DNA of 64,000 nt from Symsagittifera roscoffensis. Taxonomy: Eukaryota > Xenacoelomorpha > Acoela > Convolutidae. The stretch lies in NCBI RefSeq assembly GCF_963678635.1, contig NC_087063.1:25178701-25242700 (forward strand), read 5' to 3'. The position numbers were made by a program, and so were the translations under genes. Positions 12,504 through 23,311 of the stretch are shown piece by piece (the first letter of the stretch is position 1; every line of letters begins with the position of its first letter). The notes under the pieces were generated by a model, which saw only the letters and a list, made by a program, of their open reading frames with translations, searched no databases and was not told where the DNA came from.

Positions 12504-12574
12504 GGTCTTGAGGCTTAGGGGTTAAAGTGACTGTCTAGTAAACAAGAGATCAGTGGTTCAAACGCCCAAGACCT
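12504..12574 (+). tRNA. Last tRNA-like unit of the array
   Basis: Acceptor GGTCTTG/CAAGACC is intact, with loop CTAGTAA. The T arm has lost bases (GGTTCAAACGCCC). The spacer after it matches the monomer only to about 12,600, which defines the right boundary of the array. Confidence 0.45.
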
Positions 12575-12600
12575 GCGCTAAAAATGAATTCGCAAGAAAT

Positions 12601-13708
12601 TGATTTGAACTGAAAAAACATCTCCAAATAAGTTAAAATGTTTAAAAAAAAGAAATTTCAAATACAAATGCAACGAGTTATCTTTAATTAGAAGATACAT
12701 TCACGGAAATTTTTACATTTGCCATTTTTTAAACAAATTTCGATAGATCCATATATTCAAGCTCCAAGTTTTAATCAAAATAATAACAATGTCATAATGG
12801 TGTGATGATTGCTTTCTCACTTATTTACGCTTGGTCTAATTTGAGCTGAGAACATTAGTAATTATTGGGACAACCGCGCTCCGTTGTTTCATAAAAAATA
12901 ATTCAAGTATTGCACTGAAAAACATTTTTATTGGGACTCATTGTTTTCACAGGCTGCATTCAGTCAAAATACAGCGCTCAGATCAGGTGCACTTACGAAT
13001 AAATAATCCTTGAGAGGTCAAATAACTCTTTGAAAAAAAATTTTCTCTTTCTAGTGTGACTTCTGTTTGAGTGCTTTTACCGGGATCCATTAATGCAAAA
13101 AAAGTTACTGCGATAGGGAAAAACTACAAAACAAGACAACGTAACTTAGAGTTGTTTGCTCTGTTTCTTTAAAGTTCTCATTCAGTTTGTCACAAATTAA
13201 AAGCTATTTGAGCCCATTGGTTTTCTTAGTTTGCTCTTGCCATTTCAAAAGGAAATTGCAATCAACAGACCATAGAAAAAACAGCAAATCCCATTGCTGA
13301 CAACCTCAACTTAGATCTTAGACCTAAGGTGGAAAAGAAATAAGAAGACGACACATAACATTCGGCTGTGTCATTTTAGTCTATCAATTTCCTGTATTTA
13401 TGACACTCGATCAGCTGTCAATTTCCTGCTAGTTGCATTATATTGACTAAAGAAAAAGATTGAATTTGGGATTTCATAAAATAACCTCACCATTGAGTAG
13501 CTATTATTGCTATCAGCTAAATTTAAGCTGTAATTGAAGTCTGTTTTAGGGCGGCGCAGCACGAAATTGACAGTCCACAAAATTTAAAACAGATGAGGCT
13601 AGACTTCGCCTAAAGAAGTAGCAAAAAAAAACTAAAATATTTTAGATGGAGATAAAGCAGCGCTTCGCGTACACAAGCAAAAAAAGCAATTAACTAGCAT
13701 CGAATAAA
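12601..13708. other. AT-rich spacer, no gene seen
   Basis: AT-rich sequence with frequent A and T runs and no long frame on either strand. No cadherin-like coding, although a downstream exon of the minus-strand cadherin could have been expected here. Confidence 0.6.
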
Positions 13709-14160
13709 CAAGACTTCCCGTATCAGGGCAAACCCCTGAATGCTCTGACTGGCCGTTAACTGGTATCGAATAGTTTTTCGTTCACGAAAAATTGACAAGC
13801 TATGGATTTTAGGCTGATAATTTCAAATTTGATGCATTAAAATTTCAGTCGTGTATGGAATTAACAACACCAATTAGCTTGCCTCATTACAATTTGGTAC
13901 GCTTTTGTGGTGCGGGATAACCCGAGACGCGTAAATAAAGCGCGCTACATTTTCAACATCAAAGAACAAAAGTTTCGATAGACTCCGTTCAGGTTATTAT
14001 AGTGGTGAGCGAATGCGGCGTGGCCCAGGAAGGTCCAAGGATCCATCACCCGAGAGAGACATTTTTGAAAAAATCAACCCGAGCATATATATTCCTCACT
14101 TTCTTCAAAAGTCGGAGCAACAAGACTGCTCGTATATCAGGGCGAAGCCCTGAATGTTCC
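13709..14160. repeat. Pair of hairpin-bearing repeats 412 bp apart
   Basis: CAAGACT followed by a T-C-A-G-G-G-C hairpin and CTGAATG occurs at 13,709 and 14,121. The second copy holds a perfect inverted repeat TCAGGGCGAAGCCCTGA (14,137-14,153, GAA loop). The first has TCAGGGCAAACCCCTGA (13,723-13,739). Sequence between them is not repeated. They may be relics of a small mobile element. Confidence 0.5.
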
Positions 14161-14559
14161 AACTGCACATAAAGGCCAATTCAAAGCTTTTTTGTTCAAA
14201 AACTGACTAATTAAGTTGTAAAAAAAGAAAAAGTTTATTTTTTTTCTTAATGTATTCCCTACACGCTAATGTGAACTAAAAAGGAATACATTTTGCGTCT
14301 GTCCTAATCAAAGGACCGAATAGTTTGCCTCAATTCACTTTGCCCGTTTATCCGTTGCTTTCGCGTGTTATAAGAACGTAACATTTCTCAAGTTAATTAT
14401 CCTAAATTGGTCAAATTAGCGTTTTTCAAACACCCATAACTTTACGAAAAATGATCACAGGTAAAAAAAAATTTGCATTTAAGCTACGAGTAACAATATT
14501 TCATAGATGGTATACAAAATTTCCGTCAAAATATGATTGTTAGAAATTCGAAAAGCGAC

Positions 14560-14654
14560 TGAATAAAAAATCACCACAAGCATAACTAATCCGTTTGAAT
14601 AAAAAAAATCACCACAAGCATAAATAATCCGTCACCACAAGCATAAATAATCCG
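14560..14654 (+). repeat. Short tandem repeat, TCACCACAAGCATAA unit
   Basis: Three copies of a unit containing TCACCACAAGCATAA and TAATCCG. Two are about 42 bp long with an A-rich part and one is about 25 bp without it. A local duplication with no coding content. Confidence 0.7.
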
Positions 14655-15384
14655 GGTTACTTTAACTCTCGTATTTTCTGTTACGATGTGTCATTAAATT
14701 ATATTATATCTCGCAATAAAAAAACTTCACATTATATATCTTAAAATTTTGGCAAGTATAATTTTTGTTTGAAATTCGAAAACCCAGGGCAAACAATGAG
14801 AATACTTTAAAATATGCCTTCGTCTATCCCTTCATTTATCAAAAAAAAGATCATCGATGATGCTTAATTCTATCTAATTTTTTGATACTCGAGAAATAAG
14901 TTTTTCTTAAGTCATCAATACCCTCAAAATGGCATACAAAAGTGTGGCCGAAGACTGTTTTTCGGAGATTTGAGATTACTCAGATATAGGCAAAGCTGAG
15001 AAAAATTATCAATTTTGACTGTTTTATGGGACAAAAGAATAGTGGAAAGGAAGTTTCTATGCAATTTTATAAGTTTCCAATCAAAATGAGGTTCTATAAT
15101 CAAAAATGACATATAAGGTAAAGCGATAAGCCCTAATGAAACCCTTTTAGAGTTTATTCGAGCTAGGATATTGAAAATTTCCCGGTTTTGAGGCAAACAG
15201 CATGGAAACTTTAGTCAATTCGTAGCAGATATGGGAATCGAACTCCCGGGATTTGTCGTGAAGGATGGGTGTGAAAGTAACATAGAAGAAAGCTGTTCAA
15301 AAAACTGTGCTGCGGGAATTAAGCAGACAAAAAAAACAGACGGACGGTAGTCTGAAAAAGCACCAAATTTGGTTGAAAAAAGGT

Positions 15385-15465
15385 TCCGGTCGGATTCAAA
15401 CTACAAGCCTTTGCTTTTTCGATCAGGCGTGTTACCTTTACGCCAGATGCGCCAGGTGGTTCATT
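15385..15465 (-). repeat. tRNA-derived SINE-like relic
   Basis: On the minus strand an A-box-like TGGCGTAAAGG is followed at the right distance by a B-box-like AGTTTGAATCC and a run of six T shortly after. The arms do not form a good cloverleaf, so this is not a functional tRNA gene. A second B-box-like motif (GAGTTCGATTCCC, near 15,225) lies about 180 bp further on without an A box. Together they could be a degenerate dimeric SINE. Unrelated in sequence to the satellite units. Confidence 0.35.
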
Positions 15466-15495
15466 GAATTTATAATAAAGGAAGTATACGAGTGA

Positions 15496-16319
15496 GTCCG
15501 TGCTCTAGGAGGCGACTTCTGTGAACAATTTTGTTTACGGTGGAAAAGTCTAGTACGCGATTGCAATACCCTTGATTATCGCAAAGTTAAAAACACAAGC
15601 AAGTTATCCCAGTGTCGAGAAAAACTAGTTTACACTTTTTTGAGCTTCAGTTCAATTTCCAGTGAGTAAAGCAATGGCGCAGGCTTATTATTGAAGGATA
15701 AACCGTGAAAATTTTATTGAAGCCCTGAAAATTCAGTTTTACTTAAGTAAAATTAGTTTTCGAAGTTTTTTGTAGCGGCATCTTGGTTATTTTTTTTTTC
15801 ATTTTCAGAAAAAAACTGTTGTCCAGTATTCCTATGTTACTATGACAGTCAAATATGCCTAAGTTCTAGGCTTTCGTTGTGATCATTTTATCACACTATA
15901 CACAGAAAACGACTCTAATTTGAAAAGGAAAACTTTTTTATTATTTTTTTAAAGAATACGGTGAGAAAATTCTGAGCTATTTCCACAGCAACGTGCTTTC
16001 TATGTTTCAATTAGATAATGATTGCTATTTGTAGGCGCAATGAAACCAAAAACTACTTTAAACAATTTAAAGAGATTTGAGCAGTCTTGACTCCACTTTA
16101 TAATTTCGTTACAAAATTTTGGTCCTCATACAAACCTTGGTCCTTATCTCAATAGAAACAAAGATGGTAACTATTCAAAACTCAAAGAAGCTTTAAAAAT
16201 GGGTATGCGTTGTTTTTCTCAATCCTAACAATTTGATTTTGAAATTTACGCAATCGTAACACGAATAAACACTTCCGAAGATAATAAATCATAAGATGAA
16301 TTTTTCTAATTTAACTTAC
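15496..16319. other. Start of cadherin intron, no other gene seen
   Basis: The minus-strand sequence directly after the cadherin splice donor, so intronic if the gene is spliced there. AT-rich, with no long frame and no recognisable cadherin exon. Confidence 0.55.
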
Positions 16320-16322
16320 CTG
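16313..16322 (-). promoter_or_regulatory. Splice donor of the cadherin exon
   Basis: On the minus strand the exon end ...ATTACAG is followed by GTAAGTTAA, close to the metazoan 5' splice-site consensus. Reading through would end the protein within a few codons, which supports splicing here. Confidence 0.8.
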
Positions 16323-19300
16323 TAATCGGGTTTAGGGAAAATCTGCCGTGTCCGTCTCCGCCCACAATTGCATATCGCACCTGTCCATCAACGCCCTCAT
16401 CGTAATCTACAGCAAACACACGCGTAACTAAAGACCCCGATGGTCTGTTTTCTGGAATCTTCGCTAACACATATTGGGACTCGTTTTGAAACTCAGGAGC
16501 GTAAACATTTTCATCGACGTCAGTAATTTCGATGACAACATTGGCAGATGCTGACAAAGGTTCCGTGGCAGAATCTCGAGCAATAACCGAAAGATTCAGC
16601 ACTTTCTGGGTTTCATAGTCCAGGCTTCTGGCAAGAAGAATCACTCCAGTTTCGCTGTCAAGCCTTAACATATGATGGTCCCCAAAACCGAATGAATAGG
16701 AAACTTCACTGTCTAAATCAATATCAACGGCCTTCACTTGGACAATAAAAGCATTAATGGGATAATCTTCCGGGATTCGTAACTTGTAGTAGTCAGAGTA
16801 AAATTTAGGTGGATTGTCGTTAACATCCCTTACTGTAATGTTGATGACTGCGTGAGATTTCAAACTAGGCGTTCCATGGTCCACCGCTTCTATTTTGAAA
16901 ACATGATAGCTTTTCATTTCACGGTCAAGAGCTTGGAGCTGGTACAAATTACCACTGTCTTTATCAACAGAAAAAAAATCGTTCTTAATCGGCAGGCTGT
17001 ATGAAACTCTTGAATTGTCACCCAAATCGTCGTCAACAGTTTTGACTTGCAAAATCGGCTCATTTTGATAAACATTTTCTTTGATTGCAGCAACATAACT
17101 GAGTTGCTGATTTCCCGAGAATAAAAACTTTGGGTAGTTGTCATTCTCATCTAAAATTCTAATTGTAACTGAAACTGAGTAATTGTGATATGGTGGTGAC
17201 AGATCGAAGGCAGTCAAGGTAAGATTATAAGAATCTTTAACCTCGCGGTCCAGCGGTGACAGAGTCTTCACGCGCACAAAGGTTGTCGGATTAGGATCCG
17301 AGTAGGTTATTGAGTTGTCGAAGTCAACTGTGAAACACGCATCTTCGTTTCCACTGCTTATCGAAGACGTAAGCATAGATGCAAACCCTTCATCACCATC
17401 GGCGCCCGAAGGAATAAATTCTGACATGTGAAAAGAAAGCACGGTTGTTCCAATGGGAATATTTTCCATTACTTCAAAAAACTTTTTCTTGTCAACCATT
17501 TCGATTCGAGGTTTGTTCTTGTTTTCGCAACATGGCTCGAATGGTGAAGACATGTAACTGTCGCGCATTTTTGTTTCTTTCTGTTTCGCTTTCTTCATTT
17601 CTTCAACTTTTGATTCAGCGTTTGAATCTTCGCAATGAAGATAGGATCCAGCTTCCAAATTGACCTCAATGTCGATTAAGAGCGGCTCAGAATCAAATAA
17701 ATCGTCAGATGCAACGACTAAGACTTGATATTTAGTTACTTCAGTGAGGCGATAATCGTTCCATTTAGGCGACAGGCCGAAAAGACCGTTTATGGAATTA
17801 ATTTCGAAAATTTGGTCTTCGTTTCCCTTTATAATTTTGTAGCTTACAGGCGTTCCATCGGGATCAACAGCTTCAACATTAACAAGAGTGGTAGCTTCAA
17901 TATCGAATGGGATCTTAACTTTGCATGATTTATCTTTCATCAGGGGTTTTTCGTCATTAGTGTTGTAAATTAGAATGGAAATTAATTCGTCTGAGGCTCT
18001 TGAAAATGGAATACCTTTATCTTCAATGCGAACATAAAACTCGTATAAATTCGGCATAGTTTCAAAGTCTATTTCTCGTATGGCTGCTATCGAGCCATTT
18101 GGATATAAGTAAAATGGTATGTTGTTTTCCTGATAGCTTCCGAGCATTTTGTAGAAGAAACGAGATGTATCAGATGTTCTATGTACATCGCTGTCACCGG
18201 ATGTCAGAGAACCTATTATTGACCCAGCAGTCACTGATTCATCTATCGAGAAAGAAGTCTTTGTGGTTACAGGAGCATGATTGTTTTCGTCAATTACATT
18301 GATAGAAAAAATAGCGATTTCAGATTTTTGCGAACCAAAGTTGGCTTGATCTGTAGCGCTAATATTAAGATAATACTTCCAGTCTAAATGATGCCATAGA
18401 GGAGCTGATTTAAAAAGCCACCCGTTATCTGGATTCAACCAAAACATATTTTCATCGTTTCCTGATAAAATATCGTACTTGATTTTAGAATTCTGTCCAA
18501 TATCTTTGTCATATGCGATAACTTTGAATAATGGAGTGAAGGGCGGAAGCACTTCCTTGCACTTGTGGCTTAAGTCACTTTGAAAAATTGGCTTATTGTC
18601 ATTTGTATCTATGACGTGGACAGGGAGGTTGTACAAAGTGTAGCGCGCTGGGCTTCCAGCATCCGTTGCCTCAACTGTTAGGTTGTAACCATCCGGCATA
18701 TCTTCTCTGTCCAATGAATGCGCAATTTTTAAATCCCAAAAATTCGGATCGTTTTGACTTTGAATTAGTTCAAAATGACCCATCGGGTCACCTGAATAGA
18801 TCCTAACATTCCGAATCTCTCCGTTTACTCCCCTGTCATTATCGTTCACTTTCAGAATAGCATATAGGCTTCCTTTCAAGCCATGTTCTATAACAGCAGG
18901 CAGATGAGTAAGAGTAATTGTGGGTGCTTCAGTGTTGTTTTGCTGGACGTGAAAATGAATAGTTTCCCTTGAACTGGTATGTGAAGCTCCGGGGTAATTT
19001 TTCTGTCCTCTGTCGTCAATTATCACCTTGAGATTCAAATCTGGTTCTCGTTTGAATGAAAGTGGTCGAACCAATTTAACCTCACCAGAGTGCGGGTCCA
19101 AGAAAAAATTATTCTCAATGGGGTCAACAATCGTGAAAAACAATTCGCCATTTCTCCCTTCATCGGAATCAACTGCACTAATTTTAAAAACTGAGCTCCC
19201 CACTTCAGTACTTTCATATAAATTAACGTGAAAATTATGATTCAGAAAATAAGGTGGATGATCATCAACATCAAGAACATTGATAAAAATCTTTGTGGTC

Positions 19301-19686
19301 TTGACAATTTCCTGGTGACTTGATCTGAGGATCGCTTGAAGTGAAAAAACATATGAACTAGTCCGTTCTCTGTTAAGTGAGCTTGAGCTAGTGGTCCCGC
19401 CTTTCGTTCTTATTAAAGCGCAGACGTATGTTCCAATAAATTGCTCCTCCACCTTGAAAATTTCCGATCCACCATGCACTTCTTCCTCAACCAGTTTGAA
19501 ATGTACTTCTTGATAATTTTGAATGTTCAGTTCAATTTTTCTGTCGCCTTTACAATAAGTTTTGGGTCCGGCATTTTCCTGAATTCGAAGGTGATATATG
19601 GGATGTTGAAATTGCGGCTCGCTGGACTCCAGGACACCTCCACCAGGAGCAATAAACACAAGGAAAAAAGCTATTAGATGAAGCAT
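16320..19686 (-). CDS. Cadherin, first coding exon (partial gene)
   Basis: Encodes about 1,122 residues of a secreted or membrane-anchored calcium-dependent adhesion protein. The start at 19,686 is chosen because it opens a classical signal peptide (MLHLIAFFLVFIAPGGG). About ten extracellular cadherin repeats follow; the linker motifs DVDDHPPYF, DTNDNKPIF, DENNHAPV, NTNDEKPLM, DENDNYPKF, DVNDNPPKF and DVDENVYAPEF are visible, with several DxD and LDRE/LDYE calcium-site motifs. The linker between the sixth and seventh repeats, about residues 690-740, is unusually long, Lys/Glu-rich and contains a Cys pair. The frame ends in the tenth repeat at a good splice donor (ACAG|GTAAGTT at 16,320/16,319, phase 1), so transmembrane and cytoplasmic parts lie in later exons not found in the window. 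Layout is protocadherin/Fat-like; the orthologue is not identified. Confidence 0.92.
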
Positions 19687-19997
19687 TTGATAAATGCTTT
19701 TTCAGCCAGGTAAAAATCTCTACATGGTGGGTTTTAATTTTTCAGATGTAAAAATTAAAGTTGAGTAACTGATAAATCAATTAGTAAGTTCAAAATTATT
19801 AATAAAATATTGTCCATTTAATTTTTGAATAAAACGCCAAATGAGGGCGATCAATCTCAAAACGAACAAGCTTTCTTGCTTTTGCGTGATTCGAATTCAT
19901 GATAAAAAAAATTCAACAAATATTTTTTTCGTAAACTACTTTTTTGGCAAAATTTTTTTTTTCACACGTGCAATGTAGTTGATGTTTTTGCCTTCTG
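19687..19997. other. Region upstream of the cadherin start
   Basis: AT-rich, with long A and T runs and no clear promoter motif. It should contain at least part of the cadherin 5' UTR or an upstream intron. LINE-A starts about 310 bp upstream of the ATG, so the promoter region is now bounded by 44 kb of transposon sequence. Confidence 0.4.
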
Positions 19998-20063
19998 ATT
20001 TCTACATTTTGAAAGAGAAAAATCTATTTTTTTTAAAGTAAATCTCCGGGTGAAGGCTTTTTT

Positions 20064-20753
20064 GTGCCCCCACGAGAGTTAAACCACGTCATGAGTCAAC
20101 AACAACGGACGGAATCTCAGCTACCAATTACTAATGAAGTGCTGACGGAGACAAAATTCAGAAATGCGCTAACAGCAAACAAATCGACGGCAGAAACAAA
20201 ACAAATCCAAATAATCAAAATCATTCCCCCGATCTCGAGAGAAATTGTAAAGTCAGCTGAAAATCTGGCGCAGGCATATCGAAGTTGTGCTTCTGATATA
20301 CTGAAACAATTCCCCGCAACAATGCAACAGAAGATGACAATCTCAAAAACAATAACTGTGACAAAAGATGACCGCAAACTTCATACACTGACAATTATTG
20401 CTCCCCCCGAAGCAGAGCAATTCATAACAAGCATCGAAAGCGAAGGAATCATTCTACTTAACAGGACGGTATTTCCCATGGGATGCTTTCCAAGGGCTCA
20501 TAGACCCAAGAACAATCACCCTAAACTAGCAAAAATCAAATTGTCGAATTTGCCTTGTGTATGCAACTATATCGCAGCGAAATTAATTCTCCAATTGCCA
20601 GAAGACATAATTCAGAGCCGCATATTCCAACGTGAGACCTGTATGGTAAATGAACTTGGTCAGTATGTTTACATAGGAAGAGCAATTTTAGAAATGAAGA
20701 AGAAGAAAGAACACCTGACTTACTATACAATAAAAGCCGAGGCATCAGTATAG
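20064..20753 (+). pseudogene. LINE-A ORF1, N-terminal part
   Basis: A frame of 229 codons beginning at a start shortly after the 5' UTR. It encodes a basic protein with a mixed alpha/beta central part (residues about 60-200) resembling the pre-zinc-finger part of LINE ORF1 nucleic-acid-binding proteins. It ends at a stop about 40 bp before LINE-B. Past the frame change, the downstream part continues at 36,472 with a CCHC-type zinc knuckle. ORF1 proteins bind LINE RNA in the ribonucleoprotein. The match to the right-edge copy (63,810 on) supports the start. Assignment as ORF1 rests on position and the downstream knuckle rather than on a recognised domain. Confidence 0.65.
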
Positions 20754-20796
20754 CAAAGTGTAAATAATAAAGTTGTTAAAATTCATTGGTTACATC

Positions 20797-21059
20797 AAAC
20801 AAAAACACAACATCAGAAAACAAGCAATAAACAAAACAAAACAAAACAAGTTCGGTTACAGTTCAGAAATTGGTTGATTAAAATATATGAAGTTACGGAT
20901 ACTAAAAAAACATCAGTTTTAAGAATTAAGAACGAGCTGGTATTAAAACTTTACAAACAATTTTACAGATAGTCCAAACATACAGCGTATATACAGAGTA
21001 TATACAGATTCTCTTTCAAACAATGTGTGAAAAATTAAACTAAAATAAAACATATAGAA
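20797..21059 (-). other. LINE-B 3' UTR and tail
   Basis: Non-coding stretch between the ORF2 stop and the ATTGGTT duplication. On the minus strand it contains TTTTGTTTTGTTTTG near its end, a short simple-repeat tail such as CR1-type LINEs use in place of poly(A). Confidence 0.55.
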
Positions 21060-21555
21060 CTAGCAAAAACGGAAATCACGCCACGTATTTGTATTTGTAC
21101 ATATTGGACTGTTTCTCAATTCACTCACGTAAAATTCTTTCAATTTTTTCTTGAATCCTGTTCTCGATTTTTCTAAATTGCGCAAAATTATGGGCAGTGA
21201 ATTCCATTTTTTAGAAGTCAAATGAAAAAATGATTTTTGTAGAGAAGCGGTTGAACAATGTTTGTCAAAAATAATTTTTTTCGTTCTTTTGTTGAGCCTA
21301 TAATTGGCAGTCGGTAGTCTCAATGTATTTTGAAAAGCCTTCTTTTTATTTGTAAGATATTGGTATAAGTATGTTATACACTTTAGCTCAATTCTTTTCT
21401 CGATTCCAATGAACGATTTGCTAATGCGAAGAAGGGAAGAAGATTTAAATTTCGATCTGAAATATGTTCTTTTTAACGCCCAGTTCAACTGTCTCTCTAG
21501 AGATAGCATCAAAGTAGCATTAATTTGTATTAAAAATTTTGCTGAATAATCTAAA
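21060..21555 (-). pseudogene. LINE-B ORF2, C-terminal end
   Basis: Continues the RT frame after the LTR-1 insertion: collapsing the duplicated target bases gives ...LSHLDYSAKFLIQIN, a normal CR1/Jockey junction (SHLDY). The rest (NWALKRTYF, LPTANYRL, KKWNSLPIILRNLEKS, FKKKLKEFYV) is the usual tail of such ORF2 proteins and ends at a stop at 21,060. Confidence 0.8.
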
Positions 21556-22436
21556 TGTGCCATTCTGCCAGATGACACAGCACAACTTTCCGGCGACGTA
21601 AAAAAGAACGACTAAAGGCCTTATTGATGAAAAAGTATTGCGAAGGAGGGTCGGAATATTCTAGAATTTTTATTTTTAAAATTTCGATTGGAAGAAGAGT
21701 ATTTCTCAGAAATACGAAAAACGGCCATTTTGACTGAAATTGTGACGAGATTCAGAACAACGACAGATATTGTGAAAAACAGTCGTACCAGAGACGGAAA
21801 ACACGAAGCCTCTGATCGTGGCAACAACGCACGATAAGACACTTGTTAACAGATATTGGTGGAGAAGGAGGCTTGAGTGGGGGAAGAAATACACCACGGA
21901 ACCCTCCCGGGACACGAATTATAAGAGATAAGAGCGTTATCTCAGGAATATTACGGGAGCGGAGGCTTGGTCCCCCAGAGACTGTTCTATGTGAAGGGAC
22001 TGTGTAAACCAACTTTATAGCTGCTGTAATGTCATAGATCTTAATTAACACCGTTATTGTTTAATATTTCAGAGTATGAGTAGCTAGAAAGAGGAAAGGG
22101 TCAATCAATCTCCAATGGATTTAATATAGAACTGTTACACAAAAGCATGTTAAAATAGGTTTTTCGAGCCGTGTTTTTAATGACAATCACGTAGTCTGAG
22201 GATCCGAGACTCAGCTATGTGGTTGTGTTCGCATGTAAACGAAAGCTGATCAAAAGTCGTTTGACTGATGGCCTAAAAATGGTAACTTTTTACTTTGCCC
22301 TAAACAGACCAGAAAATCAACTGGCAAGGTCGAGACGGTGAAAAACGAGTAGGATTAAGGTAACTGACGCCTGCCAGTCGTTAATAGGTACTTTTTCTAC
22401 GCTCCGTCGCTGTGTAGTATTTGGGCGAATGTTACA
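21556..22436 (+). repeat. LTR-1 5' LTR
   Basis: 881 bp, starts TGTGCCATTC and ends GGGCGAATGTTACA. Homologous to the other four LTR copies in the window (two in the same orientation, two inverted). Confidence 0.9.
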
Positions 22437-23311
22437 TAGACTTTTTTATGGCGCTCTTGGGTGGGCCTGTTAAAGGCATGAAACCATCATGATCAGCAGG
22501 CGTTTCAGCGACGTACCCTCCGCTCCGGGCGTATGCCCGAGTTAGAGGCCTTAATGACCGTTGTTGTACTAGGGGGAAGGTGCGTACCCTCCGTCTAGTA
22601 CAATTTAGCTTTTTAACATAGTTAACACCGAAAATTCCGGGGGCCGGAGGGTTAGGTGGGAAATCTAGAGCCCACTTGTCCTGAGGCCCCAGGACCAAAA
22701 ACAATTAAAGAGAAAGTGTAAAACCAAACAAAAATAGTGTATAACCAAGAAAAAGCCAAAACTAAATTTATTTAAAAACAAAAAAGTACAAAAAACAGTA
22801 AAAAAAAAAAAAAATCCAAGAAAGACCAAAAACAGTAAAAAAATGTAAAGTGACAGTTTATATGTTATTTCCGGACGAGATGTGATCTGACCTTCCTATT
22901 TGTTGTTGTTTCAGATTGATTTTTATCGTTTCTGATAGAAAGATTGTGTGTTTTGGTGAAGGGTTAGATACCCTCCCTCGAGTGTAATTTGAGTGTTTAA
23001 GCACGTTAATGGTGATTTTGCCGGTGACCGGAGGGTAGAGTGGCAAGCTGACCGACGTGTTCCAGACTCAACAGGGACATCAGGGACAACATCCGCAACG
23101 ACTGTTGGGTATCGTTGAAGCAATTTTAGTATCGTTCTGGTACTATTTCATTAAAACTTATCTCCTATTTAGACCCAAGAAACACCCATTTTTTTGTCGA
23201 AAATTACCGATTTTCGACCAAACTGTAGACCCCCAAATTTTCGGATATCCGAGCTTTTCCGATAGGCAAAAAGCTTTTATATAGGGAGTAGCTACGTAGT
23301 TCGATCCCCTT
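22437..23311 (+). other. LTR-1 leader
   Basis: Non-coding leader homologous to 58,815-59,843 of LTR-2 in reverse. It contains a TGGCGCTC...GGGTGGGCC stretch 11 nt after the LTR (possible primer-binding region, identity of tRNA unclear), a CGGGCGTATGCCCG hairpin near 22,527, several ACCCTCC motifs and an A-rich tract at 22,720-22,860. Confidence 0.7.

Larger units (their letters stand above)
1..12600 (+). repeat. tRNA-derived satellite array (about 48 units)
   Basis: A tandem array whose monomer, about 265 bp, has a tRNA-like segment of about 73 nt and an AT-rich spacer of about 190 nt. The tRNA-like parts keep an A box (TGGCTTAGCGGTT), an anticodon arm (CCTGT-loop-ACAGG), a B box (GGTTCAAATCC) and, in the best copies, a GGTCTTG/CAAGACC acceptor stem. 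The spacer repeats recognisable blocks: a near-palindrome TTTTCTTCCTGGAAAGAAAA about 40-50 nt downstream of the B box, CTCAATTTCCGGGAATG, and CATACGTGCTTGGAAC before the next unit. T-runs after each tRNA-like body could end Pol III transcripts. Units are near-identical at the left and decay to the right, ending near 12,600; the array continues off the left edge. The 60-95-codon frames on either strand inside it are by-products of the repeat, not genes. Whether any unit makes functional tRNA is not shown. Confidence 0.9.

Noticed and set aside
1-12600. CRISPR array
   Set aside because: Periodic repeats, but units are long, tRNA-like and without unique spacers, and the window is eukaryotic.
14924-15196. 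90-codon minus-strand frame as a further cadherin exon
   Set aside because: No cadherin motif, composition is that of AT-rich spacer, and no convincing acceptor precedes it.
15200-15260. A tRNA gene around the B-box-like GAGTTCGATTCCC on the minus strand
   Set aside because: No A box and no pairing acceptor or anticodon arm at the right distances.
17445-19677. Plus-strand frames of 60-78 codons within the cadherin exon
   Set aside because: Antisense shadows of the cadherin reading frame.
22437-23311. A separate non-autonomous element in the LTR-1 leader, because it recurs inverted near 59 kb
   Set aside because: The second occurrence is the leader of LTR-2. Both follow an LTR at the same distance, so it is a normal part of the family.
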